From Rhodococcus jostii NBRC 16295 (GTDB lineage Bacteria > Actinomycetota > Actinomycetes > Mycobacteriales > Mycobacteriaceae): a DNA stretch of 64,000 nucleotides. Numbering within the stretch: the stretch's first letter is position 1; each line of letters begins with the position of its first letter. Under the pieces are notes generated by a model. It saw only the letters and a list, made by a program, of their open reading frames with translations. It had not been told where the DNA came from and did not search any database. The position numbers were made by a program, and so were the translations under genes. Of the stretch, positions 1 through 8,799 are shown one piece after another. Location of the stretch: NCBI RefSeq assembly GCF_001894825.1, contig NZ_BCWY01000046.1, positions 1 through 64,000 on the forward strand. Reading direction: 5' to 3'.

Positions 1-266
1 TTGGGGCCGGGACGGGGTCCGCCCGGCTTCGCAGCGGTCGCCGGGCTGCTCGGGGCGGGCGCACCGGGCTTGGCCCCCGGACGGGCTGCGGAATCGGCGG
101 ACTTCGCCGACGGGAACGACTCCCGCAGACGCCTGGCGACGGGCGCCTCCACCGTGGAGGACGCCGACTTCACGAACTCGCCCTGCTCCTTGAGCGTTGC
201 GAGTAGTTCTTTACTTGTGACACCGAGTTCTTTAGCCAACTCGTGCACGCGGGCCTTGCCTGCCAC
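1..266 (-). CDS. infB: Translation initiation factor IF-2, N-terminal part (cut by window edge)
   Basis: IF-2 is the GTPase that brings initiator tRNA to the 30S subunit. Only the first ~88 codons are inside the window. They show the IF2 N-terminal helical module ([20 protein letters not shown]) followed by the Ala/Pro-rich linker (residues ~50-88) typical of actinobacterial IF-2; the G domain lies outside. GTG start at 266, with GAGGAG about 6 bases upstream. It is the last visible gene of the rimP-nusA-ylxR-infB operon, an order conserved in bacteria. Confidence 0.93.
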   Translation of the reverse strand, partial: MAGKARVHELAKELGVTSKELLATLKEQGEFVKSASSTVEAPVARRLRESFPSAKSADSAARPGAKPGAPAPSSPATAAKPGGPRPGP

Positions 267-371
267 TGCTCTCCTCACTGATGAGGTCGAGCAGGAGGCT
301 CCCCTGAGAGGGGCCCGCACGACCTCGGGTTATCTCCGATGGACGATCATCGCTGGTGCTTCACGGTGTGC

Positions 372-725
372 TCATGAGTGCTTGTGCCTGTTCTGTTCGA
401 GAGGTACTGCTCTGGGTGGGTGCCCTGCGCGTACCCAGCGGTCGACTTCTGACATGTCGACACTTCCGGACACTCGCAGCGCTCTGCCGAATGCTCGGCG
501 TCTTTCCGCGAGACTCAGGCAATCCTCGGCGGGGTGCAGCCACGCACCTCGTCCGGGAAGCCTGCGCCTCGGGTCCGGAGTGAGAACATGACCTTGCGGC
601 CCACTCTCGCCCACCACAACCCTGAGCAGATCGACAGCCAGCGCGCGCTCCCTACATCCTATGCATGTTCGCACCGGTGAACCGGTAGGAACGCGCGCGG
701 AATCGGGATGCTCATGCTGAACCAT
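372..725 (-). CDS. ylxR: YlxR family protein (DUF448), nusA-infB operon
   Basis: Small RNA-binding-type protein of the YlxR family, encoded between nusA and infB as in most Gram-positive bacteria. The family signature RTCIGCRERA and the GRGAWLHP segment are present. With the ATG at 725 the product has 117 residues. An alternative TTG at 773 would overlap the nusA stop (TTGA) and add 16 residues; coupling would favour it, but family members usually begin shortly before the CIGC motif, so I chose the ATG. Proposed roles of YlxR in RNase P or transcription modulation come from other species. Confidence 0.85.
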   Translation of the reverse strand: MVQHEHPDSARVPTGSPVRTCIGCRERALAVDLLRVVVGESGPQGHVLTPDPRRRLPGRGAWLHPAEDCLSLAERRRAFGRALRVSGSVDMSEVDRWVRAGHPPRAVPLEQNRHKHS

Positions 726-769
726 TGACCACTCTACCGCCGACTTGCCCCGATCTCCGCATTCCGGGC

Positions 770-1801
770 TCAACGAGTGGTCGCGGCGGGTCCGCCTGCC
801 GACTCGGGGGCGGGGGCGGCGTCGCTGCGGATGTCGATCCGCCAGCCGGTCAAGCGCGCAGCAAGGCGGGCATTTTGCCCTTCCTTGCCGATGGCGAGGG
901 ACAGCTGGAAGTCGGGGACGACGACACGCGCGGCCCGGGCCTCCGGATCCACGACAGTGACGGAGACCACTTTCGACGGTGACAGCGCGTTGCCGACGAA
1001 CCGGGCCGGGTCTTCGTCGAAGTCGATGATGTCGATCTTCTCGCCGGCGAGCTCACTCATCACGTTACGCACCCGCTGACCCATCGGGCCGATGCACGCG
1101 CCCTTCGCGTTGAGTCCCTGCACGCGCGACTGGACGGCGATCTTCGACCGGTGACCGGCCTCCCGGGCGACGGCGATGATCTCGACCGAACCGTCCGCGA
1201 TCTCGGGAACCTCGAGCGCGAACAGCTTGCGGACGAGGTTCGGGTGGGTACGCGACAGCGTGATCTGCGGTCCGCGCTGCCCGCGGGACACCCCGACGAC
1301 GTAGCACTTGAGGCGCTCGCCGTGCTCGTAGTTCTCTCCGGGTACCTGCTCCGCCGGCGGGATCAGCCCCTCCGCGCCGTTGGCTTCGCTACCGATCCGC
1401 ACCACGACCATCCCGCGGGAGTTCGCCCGGGTGTCGCGCTGGATGACGCCGCCGACGATCTCACCCTCGTGGGTGGAGTACTCGCCGAAGCTCCGCTCAT
1501 GCTCGGCGTCGCGCAGCCGCTGCAGGATGACCTGGCGGGCGGTGGTCGCGGCGATCCGGCCGAACCCCTCCGGGGTGTCGTCCCACTCCTCGCCGACCAT
1601 GTTGCCGTCGGAGTCGACGTCGTGCGCCATCACCCGCACGATGCCGCTCTTGGTGTCGACGTCGATCCGTGCGTGCTGCTGATGCCCCTCGGTGTGCCGA
1701 TAGGCGGTGAGCAGTGCCGTCTGGATGGTCGAGATGACGGTTTCGATCGAGATGCCCTTGTCGGCCTCGATGGCACGCAACGCCGCAATGTCGATATTCA
1801 C
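770..1801 (-). CDS. nusA: Transcription termination/antitermination factor NusA
   Basis: 343 aa, the short actinobacterial form without the C-terminal acidic repeats of E. coli NusA. The N-terminal RNA-polymerase-binding domain covers about residues 1-125, an S1 domain about 130-200, and two KH domains follow ([14 protein letters not shown] and [18 protein letters not shown] are recognisable). The GTG start at 1801 overlaps the rimP stop in a GTGA junction, indicating translational coupling. It modulates pausing, termination and rRNA antitermination. Confidence 0.96.
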   Translation of the reverse strand: MNIDIAALRAIEADKGISIETVISTIQTALLTAYRHTEGHQQHARIDVDTKSGIVRVMAHDVDSDGNMVGEEWDDTPEGFGRIAATTARQVILQRLRDAEHERSFGEYSTHEGEIVGGVIQRDTRANSRGMVVVRIGSEANGAEGLIPPAEQVPGENYEHGERLKCYVVGVSRGQRGPQITLSRTHPNLVRKLFALEVPEIADGSVEIIAVAREAGHRSKIAVQSRVQGLNAKGACIGPMGQRVRNVMSELAGEKIDIIDFDEDPARFVGNALSPSKVVSVTVVDPEARAARVVVPDFQLSLAIGKEGQNARLAARLTGWRIDIRSDAAPAPESAGGPAATTR

Positions 1802-2370
1802 TTGTCCAACCCCTCTGCTACTTCTTCATCTTCCGACGCGTCTGCGTCCGCGGGCGCCACGCGCCCCTCGGGAATTCCACCCGCGAGTTCCAGTTCCCTC
1901 GGGTCCGGTTTCGAGAATTCCACCTGCACAACAGCTTTCTGAATGTCCGGAATCGCGACGCGGCGAACGTCGGGGCCCGTCCGGGAGCCGATCACCACTG
2001 CGACCGAATCGCCGTCGAGGGCACCGATCCGGCCCACGACGGTCTCGTGCGCGAGATCGATGCGCGCCTTGCGTCCGCGGGCCCGGCGCCAGTGCCGCTC
2101 GTGCGTGAGCGGCCGGTCGATGCCCGGGGACGTGACCTCGAGCGTGTACGGGGACTCACCGAAATCGGAGACCGAGTCGAAGACTTCGGAGATCTCGTGG
2201 CTCAGCTTCGCGACCGCGTCGAGTTCGAGTCCGGCGTCGCTGTCCACCATGATCCGGACCGCGCTGTGTCTACCCGCGAGGGTGACCGCAACGTCCTCCA
2301 AGTCGTAGCCCTGGCGTTGCACCAGATCGGAGATGAGCTCCGTCACCCTCTCCTTGGATGGAACCGGCAT
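1798..2370 (-). CDS. rimP: Ribosome maturation factor RimP
   Basis: 190 aa; assists 30S subunit maturation. The family core is visible: HEISEVFD, then [20 protein letters not shown] linking the two domains. The open frame extends 74 codons further upstream, but that part is low-complexity and Arg-rich; the ATG at 2370, before [12 protein letters not shown], matches the normal N-terminus. The C-terminus is acidic ([11 protein letters not shown]). First gene of the operon with nusA, coupled by a 4-base overlap. Confidence 0.94.
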   Translation of the reverse strand: MPVPSKERVTELISDLVQRQGYDLEDVAVTLAGRHSAVRIMVDSDAGLELDAVAKLSHEISEVFDSVSDFGESPYTLEVTSPGIDRPLTHERHWRRARGRKARIDLAHETVVGRIGALDGDSVAVVIGSRTGPDVRRVAIPDIQKAVVQVEFSKPDPRELELAGGIPEGRVAPADADASEDEEVAEGLDK

Positions 2371-2394
2371 CGGGGACGCTCCTCGTTTCAGTTG

Positions 2395-2432
2395 TCGGTC
2401 GTCGGTCGGTCGTCGGTCTGTCGTTCGTACGG
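2395..2432. repeat. GTCG/GTCGGTC short repeats in the rimP leader
   Basis: The rimP leader contains an imperfect run of GTCG and GTCGGTC units (GTCGGTCGTCGGTCGGTCG and continuation). No tRNA-like or riboswitch-like structure was recognised in this 214-bp interval (2371-2584), which carries the divergent promoters of the rimP operon and of the lipoprotein gene at 2585. Confidence 0.5.
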
Positions 2433-2584
2433 TCGGGCAGGTGTCGTGCCGCGCACGCAGCACCACGAACCCGTCGTGACGGGTTCGAGCATCTAAGAGT
2501 AACGCCGATTCGAGGCACCCGTGACCAGCCCCGGTGCTCGATTCCCGGGATCGCGACCCGACCTGGCACCATGGACCGGTGCTC

Positions 2585-3112
2585 ATGCCCACCGTCTCCC
2601 GGCCCCCGACATCCGGTCCGGCCGTGTCCCGGCGCGCCGCTCTCCGGTTCGCAGCAGCCTCGGCCTTCGGTATCGCGACCGTTCCGCTCCTGACGGGGTG
2701 CGCCGACGACGGGGATTCCGACGTCGAGGTCGATTCCCTGGTCGCGCAGTCGCGGCTGGCTCGCCGTGACGCGGCGGGCGCGGCCGCGACGATTGCGCTG
2801 CATCCTGACCGCGCCGCCGCACTCGAACTGGTCCGCGCTCAGCGCACCGCGCACGCCGACGCCTTGGACGCCGAAATCGCCAGGGCCGCAGGCACTTACC
2901 CGGACGGCACCACACCCACCACGTCCGCGTCCCCGTCCACGACACCGACCGAACCCGCGCCTCCGCCCGGTCTCGATCAACTGCGCGCCGATCTGGCCGA
3001 GTCGCAGCGCAGCGCAGCCGATTCGGCGCGCACACTGACGGCCTACCGGGCGGGGCTCTGCGCGTCGATCAGCGCTGCGTGCGGAACGTATCTGGCGGTG
3101 GTGCTGCCGTGA
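2585..3112 (+). CDS. Tat-exported lipoprotein, Ala-rich, unknown function
   Basis: 175 aa. The N-terminus has a twin-arginine signal ([17 protein letters not shown]) ending in a lipobox LLTGC near residue 36, so it should be exported folded and lipid-anchored. The mature part is Ala-rich and helical with a Thr/Pro linker (about residues 118-135). I chose the ATG at 2585 because the signal peptide begins there. Its stop overlaps the next gene (GTGA), a ferritin-like protein; a similar pair sits next to rimP in mycobacteria (Rv2843/Rv2844 by synteny). No catalytic motif recognised. Confidence 0.8.
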   Translation: MPTVSRPPTSGPAVSRRAALRFAAASAFGIATVPLLTGCADDGDSDVEVDSLVAQSRLARRDAAGAAATIALHPDRAAALELVRAQRTAHADALDAEIARAAGTYPDGTTPTTSASPSTTPTEPAPPPGLDQLRADLAESQRSAADSARTLTAYRAGLCASISAACGTYLAVVLP

Positions 3113-3552
3113 CCACTCCCACCGAAGCCGAGGGCCGGAGCCTCGCCGACGCGTTGACCTCCGAGCATTCCGCCGTATTCGCCTACGGCGTGGTCGCCGC
3201 CTTCTCCAACCCGACCCGGGCCACGCAGGTCGCCACCTCCGCCGCCGCGCACCGGGCGCGCCGGGATTCGCTTCTCGACACGCTGAGGGCAGCCGGCATG
3301 GCGGCTCCGGTCGCCGAGGCGGGCTACACGCTGCCGTTTCCGGTCACCGATCCGATCACGGCAGCGCAACTCGCGGCCCAGGTCGAGGCCGACACGGCCG
3401 TCGCGTGGCGGGCGGTGGTCGAACACGGTGAGACGGAGGACACGCGCACGCTCGGGGTCACGGCACTCACGGAGGCGGCGATCCGGGAAGCCACCTGGCG
3501 CGTGGCTCTCGGAACCGATCCGGTGACCGACCCGTTCCCCGGCGCGCCCTGA
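3109..3552 (+). CDS. DUF4439 ferritin-like domain protein
   Basis: 147 aa. It matches the ferritin-like DUF4439 pattern: a helical bundle with LTSEHSAVFAYGVVAAF near the N-terminus and repeated acidic/His positions (AAHRARRDSLLDTL; AWRAVVEHGE). No signal peptide. The GTG start at 3109 overlaps the stop of the Tat lipoprotein gene, so both are co-translated. Ferritin-like folds often bind diiron or act in oxidative stress, but I cannot confirm a complete ligand set. Function unknown. Confidence 0.8.
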   Translation: MTTPTEAEGRSLADALTSEHSAVFAYGVVAAFSNPTRATQVATSAAAHRARRDSLLDTLRAAGMAAPVAEAGYTLPFPVTDPITAAQLAAQVEADTAVAWRAVVEHGETEDTRTLGVTALTEAAIREATWRVALGTDPVTDPFPGAP

Positions 3553-3653
3553 CCACACGCAGGTTCCCGCCCACCGGGATTCCGCACCCACGCGGTGCGT
3601 TCCCGGCCTAGCGTCTCCCCCGACACCACTGACGGGAACGAGAGGACGGCGGC

Positions 3654-4139
3654 GTGGACGAACGCTCGGTGGAGCAGCGTCTGGGAGACCTGGAGCGGAT
3701 CAGGGCGATCACGGCCCTCAAGTACCGCTACTGGCGAGCGTGCGACGGCAAGGACCCGGACGCGTTCCGTGCGTGCTTCGTCTCGTCCGGGGCGTCGATC
3801 GACTTCGGACCACTGGGCCGGTTCGACGACGCCGACCGGCTCACCGACATCTTCCGGAAGATCGCACTCCACGAGGTGGACGGTAAACACGTGATCCTCG
3901 ACATGCACCACGGCTTCCATCCGGACATCCTGCTGCACGGCGACACCGAGGCGTCGGGTGCGTGGACGCTGCAGTTCCGGCAGGTCGACCTGACGAAGGG
4001 GACGGAGACCGTGTCGTCCGGGGAGTACGACGACGCCTACCGCCTCGAGGACGGCGAGTGGCGAATGTCGCGGTGCCACTTCACCACTCGGTGGTCGATC
4101 ACCCGTCCGCTCACGCCGGACACGGTGGTCGTCCAGTGA
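3654..4139 (+). CDS. SnoaL/NTF2-like family protein
   Basis: 161 aa. Its alpha+beta cone-fold signature is ERIRAITALKYRYWRACDGKD at the N-terminus, then the late strands GAWTLQFRQVDL and YRLEDGEWRMSRCHF. Such proteins act as small hydrolases, isomerases or dehydratases, or resemble ring-hydroxylating dioxygenase beta subunits. GTG start at 3654. The stop overlaps the following SDR gene (GTGA), so the two probably act in one small-molecule pathway; the substrate is unknown. Confidence 0.78.
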   Translation: MDERSVEQRLGDLERIRAITALKYRYWRACDGKDPDAFRACFVSSGASIDFGPLGRFDDADRLTDIFRKIALHEVDGKHVILDMHHGFHPDILLHGDTEASGAWTLQFRQVDLTKGTETVSSGEYDDAYRLEDGEWRMSRCHFTTRWSITRPLTPDTVVVQ

Positions 4140-4963
4140 GCGCGGGCGTAGCCCTCGTCACCGGCGCGAGTCGCGGCGTCGGGAAGGGCGTGGCCACGGC
4201 GCTGGGCGCGGCCGGATGGACCGTGTACGTCACCGGACGGGGTCCGCTGTCCGAGGGCAGCCGCCTGTCGGTGTCGGCGCGGACGGTGACCGACGCCGGC
4301 GGTGCCGGCATCGCGGTGGCCTGCGATCACCGCGAGGACGCAGATGTGCGTGCGCTGTTCGCCCGCATCTCCGACGAGCAGGCCGGCCGGCTCGACCTGC
4401 TGGTCAACAACGTATGGGCGGCTCCCGAGGGATTCGGCGGGTTCAGTACGCCGTTCTGGGAGCGGCCACTGGACGACTGGGATTCCCTGATCGGCGTCGG
4501 TCTGCGCGCCCATTACGTCGCGTCCGTGGAGGCGGCGCGCCTGATGGTGCCGCGAAGGTCCGGGCTGATCGCGAACATCTCGTCGTTCGGGACCCGCGGG
4601 CATCTGCATTCGGTGCTCTACGGAATGTCCAAGGCCGGCCTGGACAAGATGGCCAGCGACATGGCGGCCGAGTTGGCTCCGCACGACGTCCGCGCGGTCT
4701 CACTGTGGCCGGGCATCGTGCGGACCGAGATGATCGTCGCGAGCGGCCTCGAGACCATCGCCGGATTCCCTGTCGCCGACGCCGAATCGCCGGAATTCGT
4801 CGGCGAGGTGATCTGCGCGCTGTCCGCGGACCCCACCCTCGCGGAGCGCAGCGGTCACACGTTCGTGACGGCGGAACTCGCCGTCGAATACGGGATCACC
4901 GACACGCAGGGCCGCACCCCGCCGTCGCATCGGGAACCGTTCGGCGGCGGCCCCCTGTTCTGA
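4136..4963 (+). CDS. Short-chain dehydrogenase/reductase
   Basis: 275 aa. Classical SDR fold: NAD(P)-binding TGASRGVGKG (residues ~9-18), the NNVW variant of the NNAG motif, catalytic Ser in the NISSFG strand, and Tyr/Lys in YGMSKAGLDK. The WPGIVRTEM segment resembles DHRS1-type dehydrogenases. Starts with a GTG overlapping the SnoaL-like gene's stop. Convergent with the ABC permease gene, 19 bp apart; no clear terminator between them. Substrate unknown. Confidence 0.9.
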   Translation: MSAGVALVTGASRGVGKGVATALGAAGWTVYVTGRGPLSEGSRLSVSARTVTDAGGAGIAVACDHREDADVRALFARISDEQAGRLDLLVNNVWAAPEGFGGFSTPFWERPLDDWDSLIGVGLRAHYVASVEAARLMVPRRSGLIANISSFGTRGHLHSVLYGMSKAGLDKMASDMAAELAPHDVRAVSLWPGIVRTEMIVASGLETIAGFPVADAESPEFVGEVICALSADPTLAERSGHTFVTAELAVEYGITDTQGRTPPSHREPFGGGPLF

Positions 4964-4982
4964 GACGCCGCTCTCCGTGCAC

Positions 4983-5831
4983 TCAGATCACGTCGCGCCG
5001 GCGGACGAGCCAGACCGTGCCCAGCGCGAACGCAGCGATGTATCCGGCCAGGACGAGCACCGACGTGCCGCCGCCCAGGATGTTCAGGACGCCGGGGGTG
5101 GTGTCGCCGCCGAAGTCGCGGAGGGAGCCCGCCAGTGAGCCCGCGGCGGTGCCGGGGAGGAAGTCCGTCACCACCGACACGGGTTCGAGAATGGCGGCAA
5201 CTCCGCGGAGCAGGTTTTCGACCACCAGCACCCACACGAGTCCGAGCCCGACCGACAGCGCCGGCCCCCGCGCGACCGCGCCGACGAGGACGCCGGCAAC
5301 GGTCCACATCCCGAGGATCAGCACCCCGGATGCGAGTGCCTTCAGCATCGCCACCGCCGGAGGCAGACTCGGCGACTCCGACTCGACCGCGGCGATGACG
5401 CTCGCCACTCCGAGATCGACGACTGCCACCGTGAGGACCAGCCCGACCACCACGGTCAGCAGCGCGAGAAGGGTCCCGGTGAGCGCGGCCGTTCGCGACG
5501 GGCCCTGAGTGAACACGGTCTTCCACGTTCCCCACCCGTAACCGCTGCCGATGGTGAGGGCGCCGAGGATGAGCATCAGCGCGCCCCCGAACATGGCCAT
5601 ACCCTGGGTGAACACCTGCGGTACCGCCGCGGGGAGCATGTGCGCGAGCAGCACGTCCGGGGGCGCGGACGACGCCATGTCGGTGGTGCCGCCGGTCTTG
5701 ACGGTGATGTAGTTGAACAGGTACAGGAAGACCAGGTTGAGCACGATCCAGGCGGCGAGCAGCACCCACATCGACGGCCATTTCCGGAGTCGCAGAAGCT
5801 CGGCTCGGGTACTGGCGATCACTGCGTTCAT
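4983..5831 (-). CDS. ABC-2 type transporter permease
   Basis: 282 aa, about six membrane segments with a large extracytoplasmic loop after the first (residues ~20-40 are TM1: WPSMWVLLAAWIVLNLVFLY). Partner of the ATPase encoded just upstream; the ATG at 5831 overlaps that gene's TGA (ATGA). These two-gene modules export drugs, lipids or peptides; here a divergent two-component system suggests induction by envelope stress or a toxic compound (inference). Confidence 0.88.
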   Translation of the reverse strand: MNAVIASTRAELLRLRKWPSMWVLLAAWIVLNLVFLYLFNYITVKTGGTTDMASSAPPDVLLAHMLPAAVPQVFTQGMAMFGGALMLILGALTIGSGYGWGTWKTVFTQGPSRTAALTGTLLALLTVVVGLVLTVAVVDLGVASVIAAVESESPSLPPAVAMLKALASGVLILGMWTVAGVLVGAVARGPALSVGLGLVWVLVVENLLRGVAAILEPVSVVTDFLPGTAAGSLAGSLRDFGGDTTPGVLNILGGGTSVLVLAGYIAAFALGTVWLVRRRDVI

Positions 5832-6766
5832 GACACTCTCCTCACATCATTGCTCGCCGCACGGTTGCCGACGGCGCGGTCCGACGTCATGTCGAAGAAG
5901 ACGTCCTCGAGCGATTGCTCCCGCCGGGACAGTTCGTGCAGGTCGATTCCCGCGTCGACGAGAGCACGGGCCACCTTCGGCGCCAGATCGGGCGACACCG
6001 CAACGGTCAGGGCGTCGCCCACCGTGTCGACGATGTCGCGTCCCAGCAGTTCCGCGAGCACCGCCGCGGCCCGTTCCGTCGGATCGGCACGCACCAGCAG
6101 GCTGGTGTCTCCGCGTAGTTCCGCAACGGTCGACTCCGCGATCAACTCCCCGCGCGAGATCACGCCGACGCGATCGCAGATCTCCTGAACCTCGCTGAGC
6201 ATGTGACTGGACAGCATCACGGAGTGCCCGGAGTCCGCGAGTTCGACTATCAGTTCCCGCATCTCGGCCATGCCGGCCGGATCGAGCCCGTTGGTGGGTT
6301 CGTCGAGGATGAGCAGGTCGGGTTCGCCGAGCAGTGCGGCCGCGACACCGAGTCGCTGCTTCATCCCGAGCGAGTAGGTGCGGAAGCGGTCGTGTCCCCG
6401 ATCCCGCAGTCCCACCCGGTGCAGCGCGGATTCCACCGCGTCGTCCGGCAGGCGGCGGTATCGGCTCAGGACCCGCAGATTGTCGCGACCGGACAGATAG
6501 GGGAAGAACCCCGGCCCCTCGATCAGGACACCGGTGCGTGCCGCCACCGCGCTGTCACCGGGCGAACGGCCGAAGAGCGTCGCCGTCCCAGACGTCGGCC
6601 GGACCAGTCCCGCGAGCATGCGCAGTGTCGTGGTCTTGCCGGCGCCGTTCGGCCCGAGGAACCCGTACACCTCCCCTACCCGCACGGTGAGGCTGACGGC
6701 ATCGACCGCCGTATGTTCGCCGTAGCGTTTGGTCACTTCGTCGGTGACCACGATGTCGGAAGTCAT
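5828..6766 (-). CDS. ABC transporter ATP-binding protein (ABC-2/drug type)
   Basis: 312 aa. Walker A GPNGAGKTTTLRML, signature YSLGMKQRLGVAAALLG, Walker B LLILDEPTNGLDP and the switch His in SSHMLSEV are all intact. The C-terminal ~90 residues resemble the domain seen in BcrA/CcmA-type exporters. ATG at 6766 chosen over an in-frame upstream start because MTSDIVVTDEV is the usual N-terminus. Divergent from the histidine kinase gene at 6876. Confidence 0.92.
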   Translation of the reverse strand: MTSDIVVTDEVTKRYGEHTAVDAVSLTVRVGEVYGFLGPNGAGKTTTLRMLAGLVRPTSGTATLFGRSPGDSAVAARTGVLIEGPGFFPYLSGRDNLRVLSRYRRLPDDAVESALHRVGLRDRGHDRFRTYSLGMKQRLGVAAALLGEPDLLILDEPTNGLDPAGMAEMRELIVELADSGHSVMLSSHMLSEVQEICDRVGVISRGELIAESTVAELRGDTSLLVRADPTERAAAVLAELLGRDIVDTVGDALTVAVSPDLAPKVARALVDAGIDLHELSRREQSLEDVFFDMTSDRAVGNRAASNDVRRVS

Positions 6767-6875
6767 GCCTCCAGCGTCGGCCCGGCGCGAGCCGCGCACA
6801 TCCGTCTGCACGCGTCTCGTCATGTACGCGTCGCGGACGATGACAGGGTCGCCGGATCGGGTCTACGTTCGGGTG

Positions 6876-8057
6876 ATGCAGACCGACCGGAGGGACACGT
6901 CGATCGCCCCGCGGGACCTCCTGATCGCATTGGGCGTCGCGATCGTGCAGGTCGTCGGCAGTATCGGCGCCAACCACAACCAGTCGTGGGCGACGCCGTT
7001 GGACGCTGCAGGCGTCGTGTTGCTGGTGTGCGGTCCGCTCGCGCTGATCGTGCGGCGACGGTTTCCCGTCACGGTCCTGCTCGTCGTCCTGGCCGTCACG
7101 GCCCTCTACGTCGCCCGGGGTTACGGGTACGGCCCGGTGTTCCTGTCGCTCGTCGTCGCGTTTCTCGGCGCCGCGACAGCCGGGTCTCGTTGGCTCACCT
7201 ATCCGGTCCTCGCGATCGGCTACGTCCTGATCGTCTTCGCCGTGCCGGCTGTCTCACCCGCCGAGTCTCCGTCGTTCCCCGCCCTCACCGGCATCGCGGC
7301 CTGGCTGCTGGTGCTCCTCGCCGCGGCCGAGATCATCCGGCAGCGGCGCGGGACGCTCGACGCCCGGCGGCAACGCGCCGAGGCGGCGGAACGCGGTGCC
7401 GTGGAGGAGCAGCGCCGACGGGCCAGCGAGGAGCGGCTCGCGATCGCCCGCGAACTGCACGACGTTCTGGCACACAGCCTCTCGCTGATCAACGTGCAGG
7501 CATCGGTCGCGCTCGAGCTGTGGGAGAGCAGGCCCGAGCAGTCGCAGGAGGCGCTGTCGGCGATCAAGGTCGCGAGCCGCGACGCGATCGGCGACGTGCA
7601 TGCGCTGCTCGCGTCGTTGCGGGGAGGCGAGGGCAACCCGCCGATCGCGCCGACCGCCGGAATCGGGGACCTGGACGGTGTGGTCGAACGCGCCCGCGCC
7701 GCAGGTCTCGCGGTGACGACCGTCGTCGAAGGCACACCGAGGCCGTTGCCCGCTGTCGTCGACGTGGCCGCGGCGCGCATCGTCCAGGAGTCGCTGACCA
7801 ACGTGGCCCGCCATTCCGGGGGCTCGTCGGCCGACGTGACGGTGTCGTACGCGTCCACCTGCGTGCGCGTCCGGATCGACGACGACGGCCGGGGCCCTGT
7901 TCGCACGTCCCCCGGAGGCGGCGGCAACGGTATCCCCGGCATGCGGGAACGCGCACGCGCCCTCGGTGGTGAGCTGAGTGTCGGGACCGGACCGGGCGGC
8001 GGCTTCCGGGTGCAGGCGACACTCCCCTCCGGTGGCGACACGGCGGACCGGACATGA
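6876..8057 (+). CDS. NarL-type sensor histidine kinase (HisKA_3)
   Basis: 393 aa. Several N-terminal transmembrane segments (residues ~15-140) with no obvious periplasmic sensor domain, then a coiled linker, a HisKA_3 dimerisation domain with phospho-acceptor His195 (ARELHDVLAHSLSLI), and a HATPase_c domain (NVARHSGG; DDDGRGP; GNGIPGMRERARALGG). Coupled to the response-regulator gene by an ATGA overlap. The DesK-like architecture fits sensing of membrane or envelope stress; divergent from an ABC exporter that is its likely target. Confidence 0.92.
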   Translation: MQTDRRDTSIAPRDLLIALGVAIVQVVGSIGANHNQSWATPLDAAGVVLLVCGPLALIVRRRFPVTVLLVVLAVTALYVARGYGYGPVFLSLVVAFLGAATAGSRWLTYPVLAIGYVLIVFAVPAVSPAESPSFPALTGIAAWLLVLLAAAEIIRQRRGTLDARRQRAEAAERGAVEEQRRRASEERLAIARELHDVLAHSLSLINVQASVALELWESRPEQSQEALSAIKVASRDAIGDVHALLASLRGGEGNPPIAPTAGIGDLDGVVERARAAGLAVTTVVEGTPRPLPAVVDVAAARIVQESLTNVARHSGGSSADVTVSYASTCVRVRIDDDGRGPVRTSPGGGGNGIPGMRERARALGGELSVGTGPGGGFRVQATLPSGGDTADRT

Positions 8058-8722
8058 CGATTCGTGTGTTGGTCGCCGACGACCAGGCCCTCGTGCGGGC
8101 GGGTTTCGCCGCCCTGCTCGACGCCCAGCCCGACATCACCGTGGCCGGTCAGGCCGAGAACGGGGAGCAGGCGGTGAGCCTGACACGCTCACTGGTCCCC
8201 GACGTCGTCCTCATGGACATCCGGATGCCCGTGCTCGACGGACTGGAGGCGACCCGGCGTATCGCCGCCGATCCCGCGCTGTCCGGCGTGCGGGTGGTGG
8301 TGCTCACCACCTTCGAACTGGACGCGTACGTGTTCGAGGCGATGCGCGCGGGGGCGACGGGTTTCCTCGTCAAACATACCGAGCCCGCCGAACTGGTGCG
8401 GGCGGTCCGCGTGGTGGCCGACGGGGACGCCCTGCTGTCACCGTCGGTGACCCGGAAGCTGGTCGCGGAGTTCGCGGCCCACGCCAAACAGCCGCCGCAG
8501 CCCACCCGCCTCGACGACCTCACCGACCGCGAACGCGAGGTGATGGTCCTGATCGCCGAGGGACTCACCAACGCCGAGATCGGCTCACGGTTGTTCCTGA
8601 GCCCCGCCACCGCCCGCACCCACGTCAGCCGAATTCTGCTGAAACTCGGCGCCCGCGACCGCACGCAACTGGTGGTCATGGCGTACGAGTGGGGGCTGGT
8701 ACGGCCGGGCTGGCAGGACTGA
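8054..8722 (+). CDS. NarL/LuxR-family response regulator
   Basis: 222 aa. Receiver domain with acidic pocket Asp9/Asp10, phospho-acceptor Asp55 (VVLMDIRMP) and conserved Lys in FLVKHTEPAEL; C-terminal LuxR HTH (LTDREREVMVLIAEGLTN, then TARTHVSRILLKLG). Start codon overlaps the kinase stop. Probably controls the divergent ABC exporter genes (inference). Confidence 0.94.
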   Translation: MTIRVLVADDQALVRAGFAALLDAQPDITVAGQAENGEQAVSLTRSLVPDVVLMDIRMPVLDGLEATRRIAADPALSGVRVVVLTTFELDAYVFEAMRAGATGFLVKHTEPAELVRAVRVVADGDALLSPSVTRKLVAEFAAHAKQPPQPTRLDDLTDREREVMVLIAEGLTNAEIGSRLFLSPATARTHVSRILLKLGARDRTQLVVMAYEWGLVRPGWQD

Positions 8723-8799
8723 CTACGTCTGCGGACGTATGCCGGTCGGCGTCTACGGACCGATGTGCTGACGAGGCTCCCGGCGGCAGGCTCGACGAC

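Noticed and set aside
301-313. CCCCT/AGGGG hairpin between ylxR and infB as terminator or attenuator
   Set aside because: Only 5 bp of stem with no T-run, inside a well-known operon; too weak to call.
2371-2584. Search for a tRNA or riboswitch in the rimP leader
   Set aside because: Only short GTCG repeats found; no cloverleaf or conserved riboswitch core.
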